DNA of 64,000 bases, taken from NCBI GenBank assembly GCA_002633005.1, contig NMRA01000463.1:146992-210991 (forward strand), read 5' to 3'. This DNA is from Phoronis australis (taxonomy: Eukaryota; Phoronida; Phoronidae). Numbering within the stretch: position 1 is the stretch's first letter; the number at the start of each line of letters is the position of its first letter. A program made the translations under genes and the position numbers. Below, piece after piece: positions 38,831 through 52,667 of the stretch. Below the pieces are notes generated by a model. That model made no database searches. It saw only the letters and a program-made list of their open reading frames with translations, and was not told the DNA's origin.

Positions 38831-41800
38831 GCGTCATTTTGCATTAGGATGCAGCGACCAAATTTTTTTCTTAGCGATACAATTTCTTTTGCGAGGTTTT
38901 ATTCGAAATGTGGAAGAAAGAATATATTTAACGAAACACAGGGCGGGCTGATTTGCGAATTAAGGAAATTCGAAATCAAACATGTCTTTATGAGGTTAAT
39001 AAATTTACTATTCGGTACGTAAATAGTATTCAGGTCTACACAACTCAGTAAAATGAAGCCACCGGGATGGAGAAAATGGTACAATGTTTTCATAAACAAC
39101 ATTTTACTGAATCACCTCCATTGTGAACCAACGTGTTCCCCTTGTTATTTGTTATTGGTCCACAATATATGTTATTCCAATCTTTAATACGTCTGCCTCT
39201 GCCTTACAATGAAGAATGGAGCGTTTAAGAAGCGCATAAATAGTCTACTGTGAGATTACATAATCGCAGATGCGTGATATGGTTTCTTTTTGTAACGGAA
39301 CAGCGTAATTACGGTTGAATTAATTAGCTAATAGGTGACAGACTATATACGAGTCGCGTGCTAAGCAAGTCCATTGTAGTACTGTTCCATGTCCTCTGGC
39401 TTGAGTTGTTGAATGTGGCTGGTGAACCACTTGAATCCGTGTAGACTATATTATTGACCGTGTGGCGATATGCACTTTGTAGGCACGATCAGAGCTATGT
39501 TTATACCGTTTCCATAATTATCCATTCCACTATTTACCGTATCGGGCATGGTTATGGCCAACTTTGTTGTTAAACTAACTAACTAATTGCACAACGATAT
39601 TGTAAATAAATTATTATGGTTGTCTGCTATTGTTAGTATGATATTGCTATTGGTGCTGTAATTGAAACACAGTGATATCGACGCAGCACAATTTGGATAA
39701 GGAAATAAAAAATAATTCACAAACTGGTGTTTTGATTCACACACTGTTGGTACTATTCTGGACGATGGTAGTTCTTAGTTACATTTCGAAGATCCATCTC
39801 ACGTTAATCATGCGTAGTTTAGGTGTACATGTACATGACTGTACAGAACAATTCATGTTGAGATCATATAGCACTTTATTATTGGTCTGTGGATTTAATT
39901 CTATGAAACTACAGATATTAACTCCGTCAAAGTGCATATGTTGCTGAAAGTAGAAAGTCTGTACAGTTTGATTTTTGACTATTCACCAATGCGTTATGAA
40001 TTTGCCCAAAAGAGCTCGTCTTTTTACCAAGATCTGAAAAAAAGAAATATGGATAGTAAACTACAGGGACCAATAACATGATCACATTTTATTCCAAGGT
40101 GAGATCTCAAAAACGTTGCTATGGTTTTATTTTCTAAGATATCATTTCGTTTCTGTTTTTTTAAACTTTTGACTTTTTCCATGAAAATTACAAATGCCGT
40201 ATTTGATAGAGGGGGCAGTTTGAAAGCAATTCCTAACAGCGAATTGTAAAACAGTGTATAAATCATAATATATGAGTGCCTCATATAAAATCAATTAATC
40301 GTTTCTGAGACATGTCGTTCCGAACTTGGCCAATTTTTTACATTTTTCTAGGGTCTTACATATCATCAAGAACGGATGGCAACAACCGATCCGTTCTTAG
40401 TCTGTCGTCATCCGATCGGTCACGAAAATCTCCGATTCCATTTGACGACGACTCTCGGACATTTTTGCAGAACATTAATGTCGTATTTACAGTCTGAGAA
40501 ATTTTTGCGCTAACGAGATGTGGTTGGTTAAATATGGTGATCAGCACGAAATTAAAAACATACCCTGGCTAAAATTACCACCAGTTCCAAGGCGGTTAAT
40601 AGGCCGTATTATGTGCATAATTAGCCAAATCGTTGGCCTTAAAAATCTCACCTGCAATCTGTCAAAAATACATCGATGTTTGCCCAAGTATGCGTTACAG
40701 ATGTTAGATTGTTATCGGATTGTTCAGTGTAAACAGTTGAGAAATTCGGAGAAATGTGGCCTGCTATTTTCACAAACGATACACTTCCGGACAAAACAGC
40801 GTGAGCAACAATGATTCGCTGTTCACTCGCGCGTGGACGTGAATACCGTGACTGTCTATGACTGAAATAGAGAACTCGACAGAAGTTTCACAGGTTTACA
40901 TCTGGCATGTTTACTATGAGATATAACTTGATGGTCAGTTTTCTTAAGATCCAAACTAAAAAGACCTACTTGTTCAGGAAAAATCAAAGCCAAAAATATC
41001 GATTGTAGTTTATTTACAATCAAATCTTGTTACACATTATGTCGTTGATCCAAAAAGGCGGATTTGCAGCCTAGAAAAACGCATTTGGAATCTCTGTTGT
41101 TGGATACGGCACACGTCTTGAAGTTTTAAGCTGTAACCAAACATAAAACTCGTGTTTTTGTGATTGTATTACAAATTTCCAATTCTTACAGTTGTCTTTC
41201 AGACATTAGCTGAAATTAACTATAAAGGCTAGTGTCTTACTCAACATTAGATTGCTTAACATAGTCCGCCATTTATAGAGCGGGATTAATCTCGACCAGC
41301 ACAAGAGAGAGTTAGAGTTCGACCAAGGCGGTGATCAGTGCGAAGGCTGGCCTCAGAAAATCACTTTTCATTACGATAATACCCCTTTAAAAATTAAACA
41401 ACCTGAGATAAAAACACCAAAACACACGTACAGGCTTGCTCGAAGTTCTACTGTGCTTTTGTCTTATCGTTTAGTTGATGGTTCATTTTTATCGACAAGC
41501 ACTCATTATCTAGGTCACTCTAGACTTAAACACACTCTTATTTCAAAAGAAACATATCCACGTTCTTTAATCATTTGCGTGAATTGGAATTGGTCACAAC
41601 CAATCGCCAGACGTCGCCCTGGTGGCCATACTACCTTGGCGACTGTCACCCACCGAGTCAAGCAACTAACGGGCAGGTTCTCTAACAAATGACATCTTGT
41701 CACTTGAGGGTAAAATTGTCGATCAAGATTTTTATAATATTCCATCTTCATCGACAATTATATTCGCATGTTATGGTGAAAAACGGACATAACTTGCTAC

Positions 41801-44800
41801 TTTTTTCCAAGTCTAACAACCGTGTTTAATTTGAGATACGAAGAAGACGATGCTGGTTTTACAAAAAGCATGAATACGTTTTGGTCATACGCGTGGCTTT
41901 ATTGATTGATTGATAAGGTGTGTCTCAATATATCGACCAGTAACTCGCCTGAACTCCTGTCGATAACGGGCATCTGTATAGTAATTCATTTCGCCGCTAG
42001 GGTCGCTTGTTTCTTGTCGTTACATCACTTGCGACTGTGAGTTTCAATTTATTGTTGTCTGTTCTTCGAAAGTTAAGAATTCATTTTAAATGAACTGAGT
42101 GAGGTCCATACACAAGCCGACACCGATTTATTAAAACATCTGTTCAGCGATATAATTCAAAGTTTGAAACCGAAAATGTCTGCCTGAGAGTCTCAAGTCT
42201 CTTTTTAAGAAACACGCCCCAGAATAAGTTCACTAAAGTAACGCAAGGTATGTTTCACTCACCCAGAAAAACCGTAGTGTTTGCACACACACGGTTTGGC
42301 AATTTGTTTTCTTTTGATAAATGTCGACTAAAAAGGTTCAAAACACTAATCGGAGAAAGAGATGTTTGGCGATTGAGTAATTTACCACCCACCGTGGCTC
42401 TCGCCTTTCTAACACTGATGCTAATCAGCTGCGTAAGGCACACCAATAGACAATCATGAATGAATGCTGATTTTTTTAGTGTCGCGTAACGTATAATTCG
42501 AAAAATCTATCCAATGAACATGTGCTTTCAATTTTACCACACATCTGTTTTTGTGTGACTCCAAATGGTTAGCACCTGGTTTTAACCGACGCTACACTTT
42601 ATCACCTACAATCAATGGACCTCAATCCTTTATTGGCTCTATACTTACACCCTATTATCAAATGTTGATGGACATAGTATAACTTTCCTGATATCAGAGC
42701 CAGCTCAGGGGTCTGTGCAGGCATAGATTGCTGGAGAAACAAATTAAAAACACAGTTGCCTGGCGTTAGTCGGACATAAAGCTTGTGTTTCACAAAATAA
42801 GGATGTCGTGTTCTTTTGAAATGCATTGCCCTGCCAAAATTAATGGCTCAAAATCTTGGATCAAACCACGCCATCGTTCTGGAAATGCTCATAATGTCGT
42901 TAATTAGTATTATTGCCGACATGATTGAATTACGTAAAAACCAGCTTTCGGCTGCAGAGCACATGCGCATGTCCTCTGTTAATTCGTATTGTTTTAATTG
43001 CCTCCCTTGTCGGCTATTCATTATTTCAACCATCAAGCATTGTCCGATATGTAATCGATTACATTATATTTACTATAATTTCTTAACATTGACCCGATTT
43101 GCTTTCACAAAACAGCAAAAAGGTGTTATAGAGAGGCAGTCGTCACCCAGTTGGATTATTCCGGATAAACCCCACGGATAAAATATTAAAATCATTGATA
43201 CGTGTAACAGTTGGACGCCAAAATTTCTTAGATGCGTGCGGGGTGTTTGAGCATTCATTCGGGGCACGAACTCATATAACCTTATTGTTGTAACAAAACA
43301 TTTTATGGCTGTGACATTTTCTTTGACTATTTTCCAAAACATTTCGCTTTTCGTGACCGTGGAGTAGTCGTATGGATCAAACAAATGAATGTACTATGAG
43401 CGTGAATCATTTAGGCAGACCACACAGAGTAGAGTCAGAAAGAAAATATTTATGAAACTTGGGAATCCCCACAAAATCGCACTGTGGAGTTGAACTCATT
43501 TAGCAAACATTAGGAAAATTAGCCAAAACAATGTCGTGCGTATTTCGACGTACGTCCCATGATTATTTTTTTAATAACCATTGTTAGGTGATTGACAGCC
43601 GACAGCTTTTTGGACAGAGTAATTATAATGGACATGCTTATACATCACGGAACAGAAAATCCACTAAAATCTTTTACGGCTCCTAGATTTATACCCACTG
43701 AGTTTAAATCGTTATTTTTTTCAAACGAAAACAATTTCATACATGTACACTGTACCTACTGACTTCGTCGGCAGTGAATGTGTAAACATTTTGCGAACAC
43801 TTCGCTGCTGACACCTATCGGATATATGCAAAAATAAGCTGGATGTGTGTGGAGACCACCGGTGACCATACTTCACGTTATTCTAGAGTAAGCCTAGATA
43901 AACGTTCGATTACATTATCATAATGAACTGCTAAAAACACGAGTTCGTGAAAATAAACTATGCACTATACTGTGCACACATATACATATCTTGCGGGGTC
44001 CACGAAACTTAGTAACTTAGAATCGTCCATTTTGAGCATTCACACAAATCACTTTAATGGGTACACAACATAAGAAGGTGGCATTATAGCGGAAATTTTC
44101 GCAAATATAGGCAACCGAGCCTCATTTTACATGCGCGCGTGTGCAATTCGTGTGCAGCGGGATCGGAAGAGACATCCCCGCCATCTTTATGGTGGTTGAA
44201 CCTACAGAAGGCTCGGGGTTCTGTTTCTGAAAAAAAAAAACGTACGGTGATGATGAGTTTCGTGTCCATTACAAACGGGTTGCCCACTTCGAATCCACTC
44301 GCTATGTATATGGTTATGCATAGGCGCAATTAGGAAGGCCCTGGCCCAATACCCCTTAAGAAACACGACCACGTGAAAAAGCGCCTTCAGCAAGCAAGGA
44401 TTTACGCGGAAACTTTCCTTCACTTATGAAGAGATAGATCCTCTAGTTTTTATCCTAATTTTGTAGCTGCACCTTGTCACGCATTATGAACACTCGGGCG
44501 AGCTGTTTGGATTGTTGATGTAATTAAATAATGTACTAAGAATAAGATAAAGTTGGTGTTATAATCAACCAACACTCAACAGGCTGACTAAGTTTATTTT
44601 CATGAACGATTATCTATGTTCATGTATTTATTGAAACAATTGAAATCGACGCATACTCTTCACACAAAGGCCATATCCATTTCCAAAACAATTAGACATG
44701 TACAAGTAAACGGATACCGTAGTTTGTTTAAGACTACGCCATTAAGGGATTATGCTGAACGTAACTAAATATCGTGCTTTTGTCTATGGATACTTTGGTC

Positions 44801-45056
44801 TCATAAAGCGAAGTCTTGTCCAACGCCACCAGTCTCGGAGAGTCGTTTTCTTACATCGGCACTAAAACTCTACTACGTGATGCACGTGCTAAGAGTGCTG
44901 GGAGGCGGCATTGAAAACCTCAACTCTGCAAACATAATTTCACTCACAAGCACACTATTTTATTAAATAAGCGATGAACCCTGCGTAATCACGAGATCCC
45001 AGTGTTACTTGCCAGTGTTCACTTGTTTCATGTTCATTTTTGGACATTTAGTACCA
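38831..45056. other. No recognisable gene
   Basis: This is AT-rich DNA with unfamiliar short frames on both strands. A Ser/Arg/Asp-rich stretch at 40355-40460 lies between TTTCTAG and TTTGCAG and is open on both strands, so coding cannot be decided. TACATGTA palindromes occur near 39823 and 43741. I see no larger repeat. Confidence 0.45.
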
Positions 45057-45312
45057 AGGGGCCCGTTTCAAGAAAACTGGCTTACTGTAGGTAGAGACAA
45101 ATCTTAAATTTCAGACAATTTTAAGATAAAACTTCATTTTGTCTTTAGTCTGTTCCAAGAACGTGATGTTAAGTTTGGCGTTTGCTTTTGATTTAACTTT
45201 TGTCTTGAGTTCGACTAACTTACAGTATGTGGAAATTTCAAAGCTTGGTAAATGAGGCAAATCTCAGACTTAAGTCAAGAATGCACTTAAGCCAGATTCT
45301 TGGAACGGACAT
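45057..45312. mobile_element. 256-bp inverted-repeat element with CCCGTTTC ends
   Basis: The left end reads AGGGGCCCGTTTCAAGAAAA followed by CTGGCTTA. The right end, read inward, gives GTCCGTTCCAAGAATCTGGC followed by TTA. The interior repeats pieces of the end (CTGTTCCAAGAACG at about 45150, and CTTAAGTC). No protein is encoded. I infer a MITE, perhaps related to the 27622 element through the shared CCCGTTT. Confidence 0.7.
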
Positions 45313-47627
45313 TCAAAATGAAAAATGTATGCCAAAAGTTACAACGTCAGCAAGTTTATGTCATTGATACGCGTCAACATAAACAACCAGAGGTGATAGC
45401 AGTCTAAAGTTTACAAAATCGTTTACTCAATATAACACGGAAAAGGGTTCGCGAGAACAAGGAATAGCGTCGTAAATTCTGTTTTTGGCATAGAGTGATT
45501 AAACTTGTGGTCCTAGGTGTAACATTATTGCAACTGTACATGTATATGCAATTCCAGGATTTTGTTTTAACATCATTTGTGGGATGTACGAGACCAGCAA
45601 CTAACAGGCAAAATGAAGGTAGTAATAACAGTAAATGTACGGTTTATCTAACTTCACATTTATTGTAATACCAACAGCTGCACCGATTAGAACCAGTGTT
45701 AACTCTCAAACTTGTGCAAGAGGGTTTACGCCACCAACAGGTTATATTCCATCTGTTTTACTTTGGAAGTTTCAGAGAGCTGTTTTATCACTTCAAAACA
45801 ATCGTGGCGACTTTATGATTTGAAAACGAAAGTGATAGTGACAATAAGAGTGATATCGGTAATCACAGTATTGATAAATAACAAAACAGCAATTGTAAGA
45901 ATAGTTAATGTATCACCGATGATAATGAAATCCTTACTAATTTATATATAGTTCACGGTTACTATTCTAGTAACTTGCTATGTAAATAGTTTCAGCGTAT
46001 CGAAAATGTTCAAAATTTCTTAGCAGCAATGTAGTAATGTTGTTTGGGAGTTGATACCTTTTGTTCAGATTACAGTGTATGCTTGATGATATGACATGGA
46101 AAACTGTAAACAAGAAAATGAAAGTATTTACACGTACTACACTTCCTGAATTCAATGGTGGCTATAATGGGATAAAAATGTCTTACCGTATAGCCCTGCA
46201 ATTAGGCGCATGTGCCTATATAGGGACCACTGCGTTTTTTATCAGGGTTTATTTACTCAAATGTCCCGCACATAGGCGCGTGTACTTAAGTTTTGCAATT
46301 AGGCACAGATGGTGCTCCGGTTATAGGCGCACCTTGAATAATTTTATAAAATACTCTGAAAATATATTTTTAAGCTCATTATATTAGCTACATGTTCAAG
46401 AACAGAAGGACTTACGTATGAAGGTTCCTTTTCCAATTGAATTAATTATTGGATTTCCATTCTCCGCAATTGCACCTTTTTGCAACGGAGTACTATATAA
46501 GGATTCCATATTTTCATATAGGTTAGGTTATAAATAACACAGTGTATGTCCACTGCTAAATCAATTAATAAGCAGTGTGTGACTGCTGCGAAAGGAATTA
46601 GAGAAAAAATGTCTATTAATACACGTTTTCCTTCTCTTAAAATCTCCCATCACATGGCCAGGTTACTTTTAGTTGCCCCTGCCTTCCAAAGGGGGCGTCA
46701 CCAACTTGGCATTCTAAAAGGATTAAGATAAGGATTTCCTACATGTAGCTACACAGTCCGTCAACAATGTAATTGATTACCAGGAAGTGTAATCACGCCT
46801 GCCACACAAAATTCCTGCAACAAATGCCTGTCTTCTAATGGGTTATAAAGGAGACATTTTAGAGCGGCATGAAATGCGAAAGCTGTTGGCTGGGAAGCGT
46901 CTTAAAATTCACCCCAATTAGTTTCAGGTTTCTAGGTCTATCTAAAACCTGTCGTTTTGTTAGGGCCTCTGTTTTTGGACAGGGTACCTAGATTGAAGTA
47001 CGGTTGTATTTCAGTCTAGGTACACTCGTACGACCATCGGTCTATGTATGTGCTCAAATTCAACTGCTGACTCCGTATGAAATCATAAAATTGCAATTAG
47101 ACGGGAAATGTTTTCGAACACACCAACAGATCATTGTTGTACATGTATAGACTGCAATAGGAAAACTTCCTCAGTGTTTCTGCTGTCTGATTTTTAAACG
47201 TTTAAGATGTGGAATGCAGGTCTAAAGATATTGGTGAACGTGTCCGAAAGCAGACGACTTCAGTGTTAACCTTACTTTTATTCCGCGATGTATTGGTTTT
47301 CTCAAGTCGGCCTAAGTAGAATTTTTCTGGAACTTGAACAACTCTAGTTTAAAGTTTTGGCTTTTAAATAAATAAGTGTTGCATCAAATTTTGTTCTTCA
47401 ACGATTTATTTTCATTCCTCCCGTGTTTTTTTCGAAACACTACACTACGTAAATTGGGGGGAGGGGGTAATCGAAATTAAATAGTCTATATCAAATCAAA
47501 AATATTCAAACTTTGAAAAACTAGGCAAGTCCATTTCATAAACATGACCCATATTATTGGCAAACACGATTGCCAATTTTACAGCGTATCATGTAATTAA
47601 TCATGGATCAAAGTGATGTTATTTCAG
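45313..47627. other. No recognisable gene; GGCGCA-rich repeat patch
   Basis: At 46198-46335 the motif TAGGCGCA/TAGGCACA occurs about four times, together with GCACATAGGCGCG. This looks like a degraded dispersed repeat. A + frame of 108 codons crosses it and has no domain. The rest is unique AT-rich sequence. Confidence 0.45.
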
Positions 47628-47796
47628 GAAGCAGTGGAACAAAAACAAAGGAGGGAATTGGCCGATTGTTCTGCCAAATATGTGAAGTACCGATATCCAA
47701 AACACACCCATAACAAGGCACTTTTTGTTTACACACTGAACAGTGCCCAAGATGACGCAGTCAACCGGCTGGAAGGCTTACAAATTAAAGGAATAG
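47628..47796 (+). CDS. Likely upstream exon of the peptidase gene
   Basis: Acceptor TTATTTCAG precedes GAAGCAGTGG. The frame is open from there past a GTGACA donor after base 47796, which leaves one base of a codon. The next exon supplies two bases, so the phases match. The peptide is Lys/Arg/Tyr-containing (RYPKHTHNKALFVYTLN) and carries no domain I can name. The frame stays open to 47942, so the true end is uncertain. Confidence 0.4.
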
Positions 47797-50694
47797 GTGA
47801 CATTGATATCTATTATACATTGTTGCCAACTAGACAGGAGTTCATGGCAGACCATTTAATACTGAAGCGTTCGTTATCAAATACCAATAGTCCTTCGACA
47901 GTATCATATACATGTAATTTGTTAAACTCTTATGTTCTTTAAATTGAATGCTTCGTTTGGAATTTCGACTAAGAATACAGCAATAAAGAAGAGGAGTAAG
48001 ACAACATCAAAATTGAGTAAGAACACGACAATTGCAGTTATTGCTTTACTTTGACAATGACAACGTTATCGTTATGGTTATCAGGTACATGTACATGTAA
48101 GTACAGTCTACAAATATGAATTTTAACTGATATTTGGAAAACATTTACACTCTAATCTTAGATCATGGCTCCTTCTAATACTTTTTTAAGGTACACGCAA
48201 TCCCTCGGAGCCATCTGACCTCGTGACAAGTGGTCAGCAACGCCAACCTGGGAAAGACTGCAACACGATGTACGCTACATTCGTTGCTTCACTCACGGCA
48301 TACTCAGAAGCAGTTGCCAAAATCATGTGGTCAGATGGATCAACTGGTACTGGTTAGCTTGTTGGTGTTGGTGAGAGGAAGTTCTTGATTACAAACCAGC
48401 ACGTAACAGAAGAATCAATGGTTGCTACCCCAGGTAAAAGTCGAACACTTTACCTTGATAACTTTGATTTTGACACCACGGCATATATTTGCACCTCACT
48501 AATATAAAGTAATGGATGTTTAAAGGATCGTGTCATTTGTGAAAATCTCATTTTCGATCAGCCAACATGATTCATTTCATTACCAAATCTCCAACTCCCC
48601 TTTTATTCACAGCGGAAGCAAAATTCAGACAAGATCAACGATGGGCTCAATTCTATCTCGACTGCCCTCCGCGTCCCGGCTGCAAAGAACTCACAGTGAA
48701 ATTCAAACCTCATTTTCTTGCCAACACGGACCTTGACGTCGCAGTTCTAGAGTTAGACCTGGAATCACAGCAGTCATCCGGAGTCCTGGCTTTGCCAGAA
48801 CCGATCAAACGATTTAGAAAGTTAGACCACCACAAAAAGATCCAATTTTTCGGCCATCCCGCAGGAGACCTGAAAGTTTTCGACCCCCAGTGCACCATTG
48901 TTCCAGAATCGGAAATAGAAAGGATTGTGAGTAATATTGTTTTTTCCTGATTTCAAAAGCGCATATTCTTGATAAAAGTAAGTCATATTCGATCGGCAAT
49001 ACATTGTTCAAATAGTAACTTCTGTTTTCATCCCATAAGTTGAGTGCATCATGGCCATTTGGCATTGTTTTCTGTATTGTCCTCCAGGGACTACTTTCAA
49101 CAGTTCCCCCATACTTGGTGACATGGAAAGTACAAGGGGTACTGAGATCAATGTCCATTCGACATCACTGGGTTGCTTGATCTCTTCAAAGTTTCTCAAA
49201 ATAGTTTAAAGTGATGAAGTTAAAGCTGTATAATTAACAGTCAACATGGAATCAGGCCACACACCTAACATCTGATACTAAACTGGTAATAATACAAATC
49301 TTGTATTTTAAATTTAGTTGCTAAAATATTTCCATCTGCAACTCAAGGCGGCACCAGTTCCGAGTCTTCGGTAAATACATGTACAATGAAACAAAAAAGC
49401 AACGGCAATTATACATTGAACTTGTAACATCTTTAAAAGTAATTAAATAACTAGAATATGTGCCTCGAACGAGCCCTCCATTTGGCGAAGTGGGCAAAAA
49501 GGTCCACCTGAGAGAACCGAAAAGTCCGAGCAAAGGCGCCAATGCACAATTCATAGCTCTGAACGTCGTATCCCGTCCTTTTTTAACCCCAAGGTTTTTG
49601 GTAGTATCAGTAAAAATTCGAGCCCCCTATATTTTAGGCTGGGTGCGTGCGTGGTCCGTACATGTAAGTGCTGACACATGATTTTATTGTAAATGTGTTT
49701 GACTATTATACAGTGCTGTAGTGCAGTAGGTATCACCTTGAGCACTGATTGTAACTTACAGTGCGTAAGCGCTACGTTCAAATGCCAAAAGGTGGTTGGC
49801 TGCGCCTGCGTGCGCTTATGCTCCACTACAGCACTGCTGTTATACTTTATTTTTTGCAATAATCATATTCCTTGGTCATTTCGGTATGCATCAATAAGTG
49901 ACAACGATATTAAAACATACATGTATCTGTCATTGTAATACTTCAAGTTCTTCTGTAAGACTAAGGGTGTGTAGTATTTCAATTGTGTCAGGTGATGGTG
50001 ACAGCCACCCTGTTTACCAGAGTGAGTGCAATCACCATGTTTACCACTGGCGCCGTGCTTGCACCAAATTCAAATTTCTCGTTATGCCAAAAGAGCCACT
50101 TGAGGTTATACAATATCTTTCTAAACAATAATGTGACGGTTCATGCAACACATTTACCATCGAGTGTCGAGCTGTCCAGCAAATTTATTAACTTAGGTTC
50201 ATGACCACCCACAGGACGCAAAATAACTGGGTTCCAGCTTAACAGTATGCTGCAGCTGACGTACTGGCTCCAGATAGGCCTAATACCAACCGAGTACATG
50301 TGTAAGTGAACCTGTTCTTTAAAGAAGAAAACCTGATACACTGCTTTCTTTCACACTTTTCCAGTGTCCGGAGCTCTTGCAGTGGTCCTTTGAGACTTAT
50401 GGCGAGAACCGTTATCCAAAATTGCTGGATGAGGGCCGCGTACATTACAACACAAGTGAGGACTTTGGAAAAGGCACGTCAGGATGCCCGGGATTCATCA
50501 TTGCCGAAGACTACGAGGCGTCACTGGCTGTTATCCATGCATTTGCTTTTCCCGACAAACTCGTCTCGGTTGAAGGAATTCCGAACACGTGTCACTTTGA
50601 ACAGGGAATCCGCATTGAATGCGTGTACGATTGGCTGAAGGAGGTAGATCCAGAGATCTGCTCAGAAATCTTTCCTGACGGTAGGCCCTACTAG
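47628..50694 (+). CDS. Trypsin-fold serine peptidase gene, multi-exon, with in-frame stop
   Basis: The gene encodes a PA-clan serine peptidase of the trypsin-like type seen in FAM111 and Trypsin_2 families. Exons: probably 47628-47796, then 48191-48433, 48613-48926 and 50365-50694, with compatible phases (1, 1, 0). The catalytic triad is in order: His in TNQHV (exon at 48191), Asp in DLDVAVLEL (48613) and Ser in GTSGCPG (50365). The peptidase part is about 290 residues, ending at TAG 50692-50694, unless the GTAGGC at 50681 is used as a donor to a further exon. The odd point is an in-frame TAG at 48355-48357, where related proteins have a hydrophobic residue before the LVG strand, so the gene is a pseudogene, a null allele or a sequencing error. 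The 5' end is not identified; a longer N-terminal region is expected. No promoter is recognised. Confidence 0.75.
48191..48433 (+). CDS. Peptidase exon with the catalytic His; interrupted by TAG
   Basis: The acceptor is TTTTTTAAG and the donor G|GTAAAAG. The exon encodes a linker of about 50 residues, then a GSTGTG turn, a TAG stop at 48355-48357, and the LVGVGERKFLITNQHV strand that carries the catalytic His (codon 48400-48402). On both sides of the stop the frame is the same and matches the family, so this is a point change and not a frameshift. Confidence 0.75.
48613..48926 (+). CDS. Peptidase exon with the catalytic Asp
   Basis: The acceptor is TTTTATTCACAG and the donor ATT|GTGAGT. The exon is phase 1 in and phase 0 out. 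It encodes about 105 residues, including DLDVAVLEL (catalytic Asp, probably codon 48735-48737) and a later FFGHPAGD turn typical of the second barrel. No stop interrupts it. Confidence 0.85.
50365..50694 (+). CDS. Peptidase exon with the catalytic Ser; probable last exon
   Basis: Acceptor CACACTTTTCCAG precedes an exon that encodes GKGTSGCPGF with the nucleophile Ser at codon 50479-50481, followed by a substrate-pocket strand and a C-terminal helix (YDWLKEVDPEIC). Translation ends FPDGRPY and TAG at 50692-50694. A GTAGGC at 50681 could instead be a donor. The intron before it is about 1.4 kb and holds no other exon I can support. Confidence 0.85.
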   Translation, partial: CPELLQWSFETYGENRYPKLLDEGRVHYNTSEDFGKGTSGCPGFIIAEDYEASLAVIHAFAFPDKLVSVEGIPNTCHFEQGIRIECVYDWLKEVDPEICSEIFPDGRPY

Positions 50695-52667
50695 TTAGTC
50701 TGCGTTCTGATGAGTTATAAGGCACTGCATTGATGCTGAAGCTGTCTACAAGAGTTTTAAAATTGTATCAATCAACAGGGCCTGGATGTATTCCTCGACC
50801 GATGTGATCAACGGGTTTGGAAGTGAAGGACTTTGCGTTGTTCGGGTATCACGTTTCTTTTTTCAATGCAATATACATGTTCATTATTACATTCCAATGG
50901 AATCAGTCTATATATTTGTATTATTAGATGACAACTGACTCTCTTTTTCCTATTATTTTTCAATCTCAAACCATAGCGGCTAAAGTGCTTTTGTCCTGAA
51001 CTCCTCGTTTTGGAGCTATGCTAAACATGAGTGTGATAAAACACATCATTGTAAGAGAGTTTCCTCGATTTGTTTATTACTCGGGAAAATCATGTTCAGT
51101 TATGGCATGAATGTGTCGAAACTTTTTTCATGTTGAAAAGAGTAAAACTTTTTTTCCGCTCTTTGTCTACATATATAAAGATGTTTATGTATATGTTGAA
51201 TTTTAATTCTATTTTGAGTGCAGTGCTGAAGTAATGGCATACATTTTTCTCAAATTCATACCTGTGGTACAGGTGTTGCAGTTTTTAGTGGATACCACTC
51301 CGCTTGTAAGTATGTAACTGTGCTTGCGAACGTTCTCGGTTAATAAACAATGTTTGTTTAATGCACTTAGTTTTTCTCTAAAGGAAAGCTGACCAAGCAA
51401 CCAGCAGTTTGATGATCAGTCAACAGTACGATTCAACTCAAAAATCTCTTCTCACGTGACCAGCAGCAGCGCATTTATTTGAGGTCCACACGGAACGTTA
51501 ATGCCGTAGTACTGTCACATCGTCAAAGTACCTCGCTTTTTGACCAACGTCAAACAAAACACGTGACAAGCACAATGTTGGTGTTAAAGCACTTGTAAAT
51601 TCCGTACGAACAAAAAACTGTTACCCTTTGTTTCTGGATTTCGTAGCGGCACCCGCTATTTCCTCTTCCAACAAAAGCTAAACCGGGGCGCTATTAGGAA
51701 TTGCAACGTCTTATCACACTTGCTACAACATAGACCCAGATGACCCGGCCCGTGTCTCGTTCGAATGTCCCGTTTTTTTCATTCTCAAGTGTTGGCAACT
51801 TTGCCTAATAATACTGGACTTAATCCGTGGAGACATTACGCCCAGTTTCTGACAACAACTCTGGGTGTAACTTCCGATGCTTGACGATCTAATTCTCCGT
51901 CGAGACGGAACTAACGTACACCATGCTCTGTTCTAATGCTGTTTTGTGTCACCCAAACATCGTGAGAAAAGTTCATTTAACTAGAAATTGAGAAACATTT
52001 GAAGTAAAGCAACTGTGACTGATCATCCACCGAGGTATCTTGGCTACAATTAGATTTTCACTGTCATTAGGGTGCCCAACTCCTAGCCACAGGTTACATC
52101 AAACGCTGTTTGTCCAAAATAGTTCACCTCGCTACAAGAATGACACTGTCCATTCTGATAGCTTATTGCCCCTTTAAAACCCAACATTTGAGAAATTGTC
52201 AATCTTTTTAAACTTTTAAACCGAAGGTGTCACTCATCCTTGACACAATGGCTTCTTTAGGCCTAATGTTTCAATTTTAATCGGCAAACTATCCAGCTCT
52301 TCAGTAATGACTACACAAAATTGTTCTGCTAGATTTGTGAAAAGCGTTAAAACCCCTAGGAAGTGGTGTTTCTTCAGCAGACCTCAACGAAATGCAGCTT
52401 TTCCATTGAAGCACCAGGACTATTTTTCGATTCAACTGCAGTCTAAGCGATCAGGTATCCTAATTTTCTAGCTGCTTCCCCTCGAAAAGGATGGACGCAT
52501 ATCTCGAAGCGTTGCCTTTCTAAAAGAATTCAATTACAGTAATAAACCAGGAAACTGGAAGATCTCCAGCAATGAACACAAACAATGCACTACGCATCGA
52601 GTAATTTTGCCGCGTCGTCCACGATACATTGAAATTACTTTTGGAGATGTCAAAGGAGTAGATAAAA
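50695..52667. other. No recognisable gene
   Basis: This is the region downstream of the peptidase gene. Frames are short, and no repeat family or clear polyadenylation site stands out. Confidence 0.5.

Noticed and set aside
40355-40460. Ser/Asp/Arg-rich stretch between TTTCTAG and TTTGCAG
   Set aside because: Both strands are open here, and the right-hand boundary is an acceptor-type AG, not a donor, so no exon can be defined.
42816-43181. 121-codon + frame with several cysteines
   Set aside because: The cysteine spacing fits no zinc-finger pattern, and minus-strand frames are open over the same bases.
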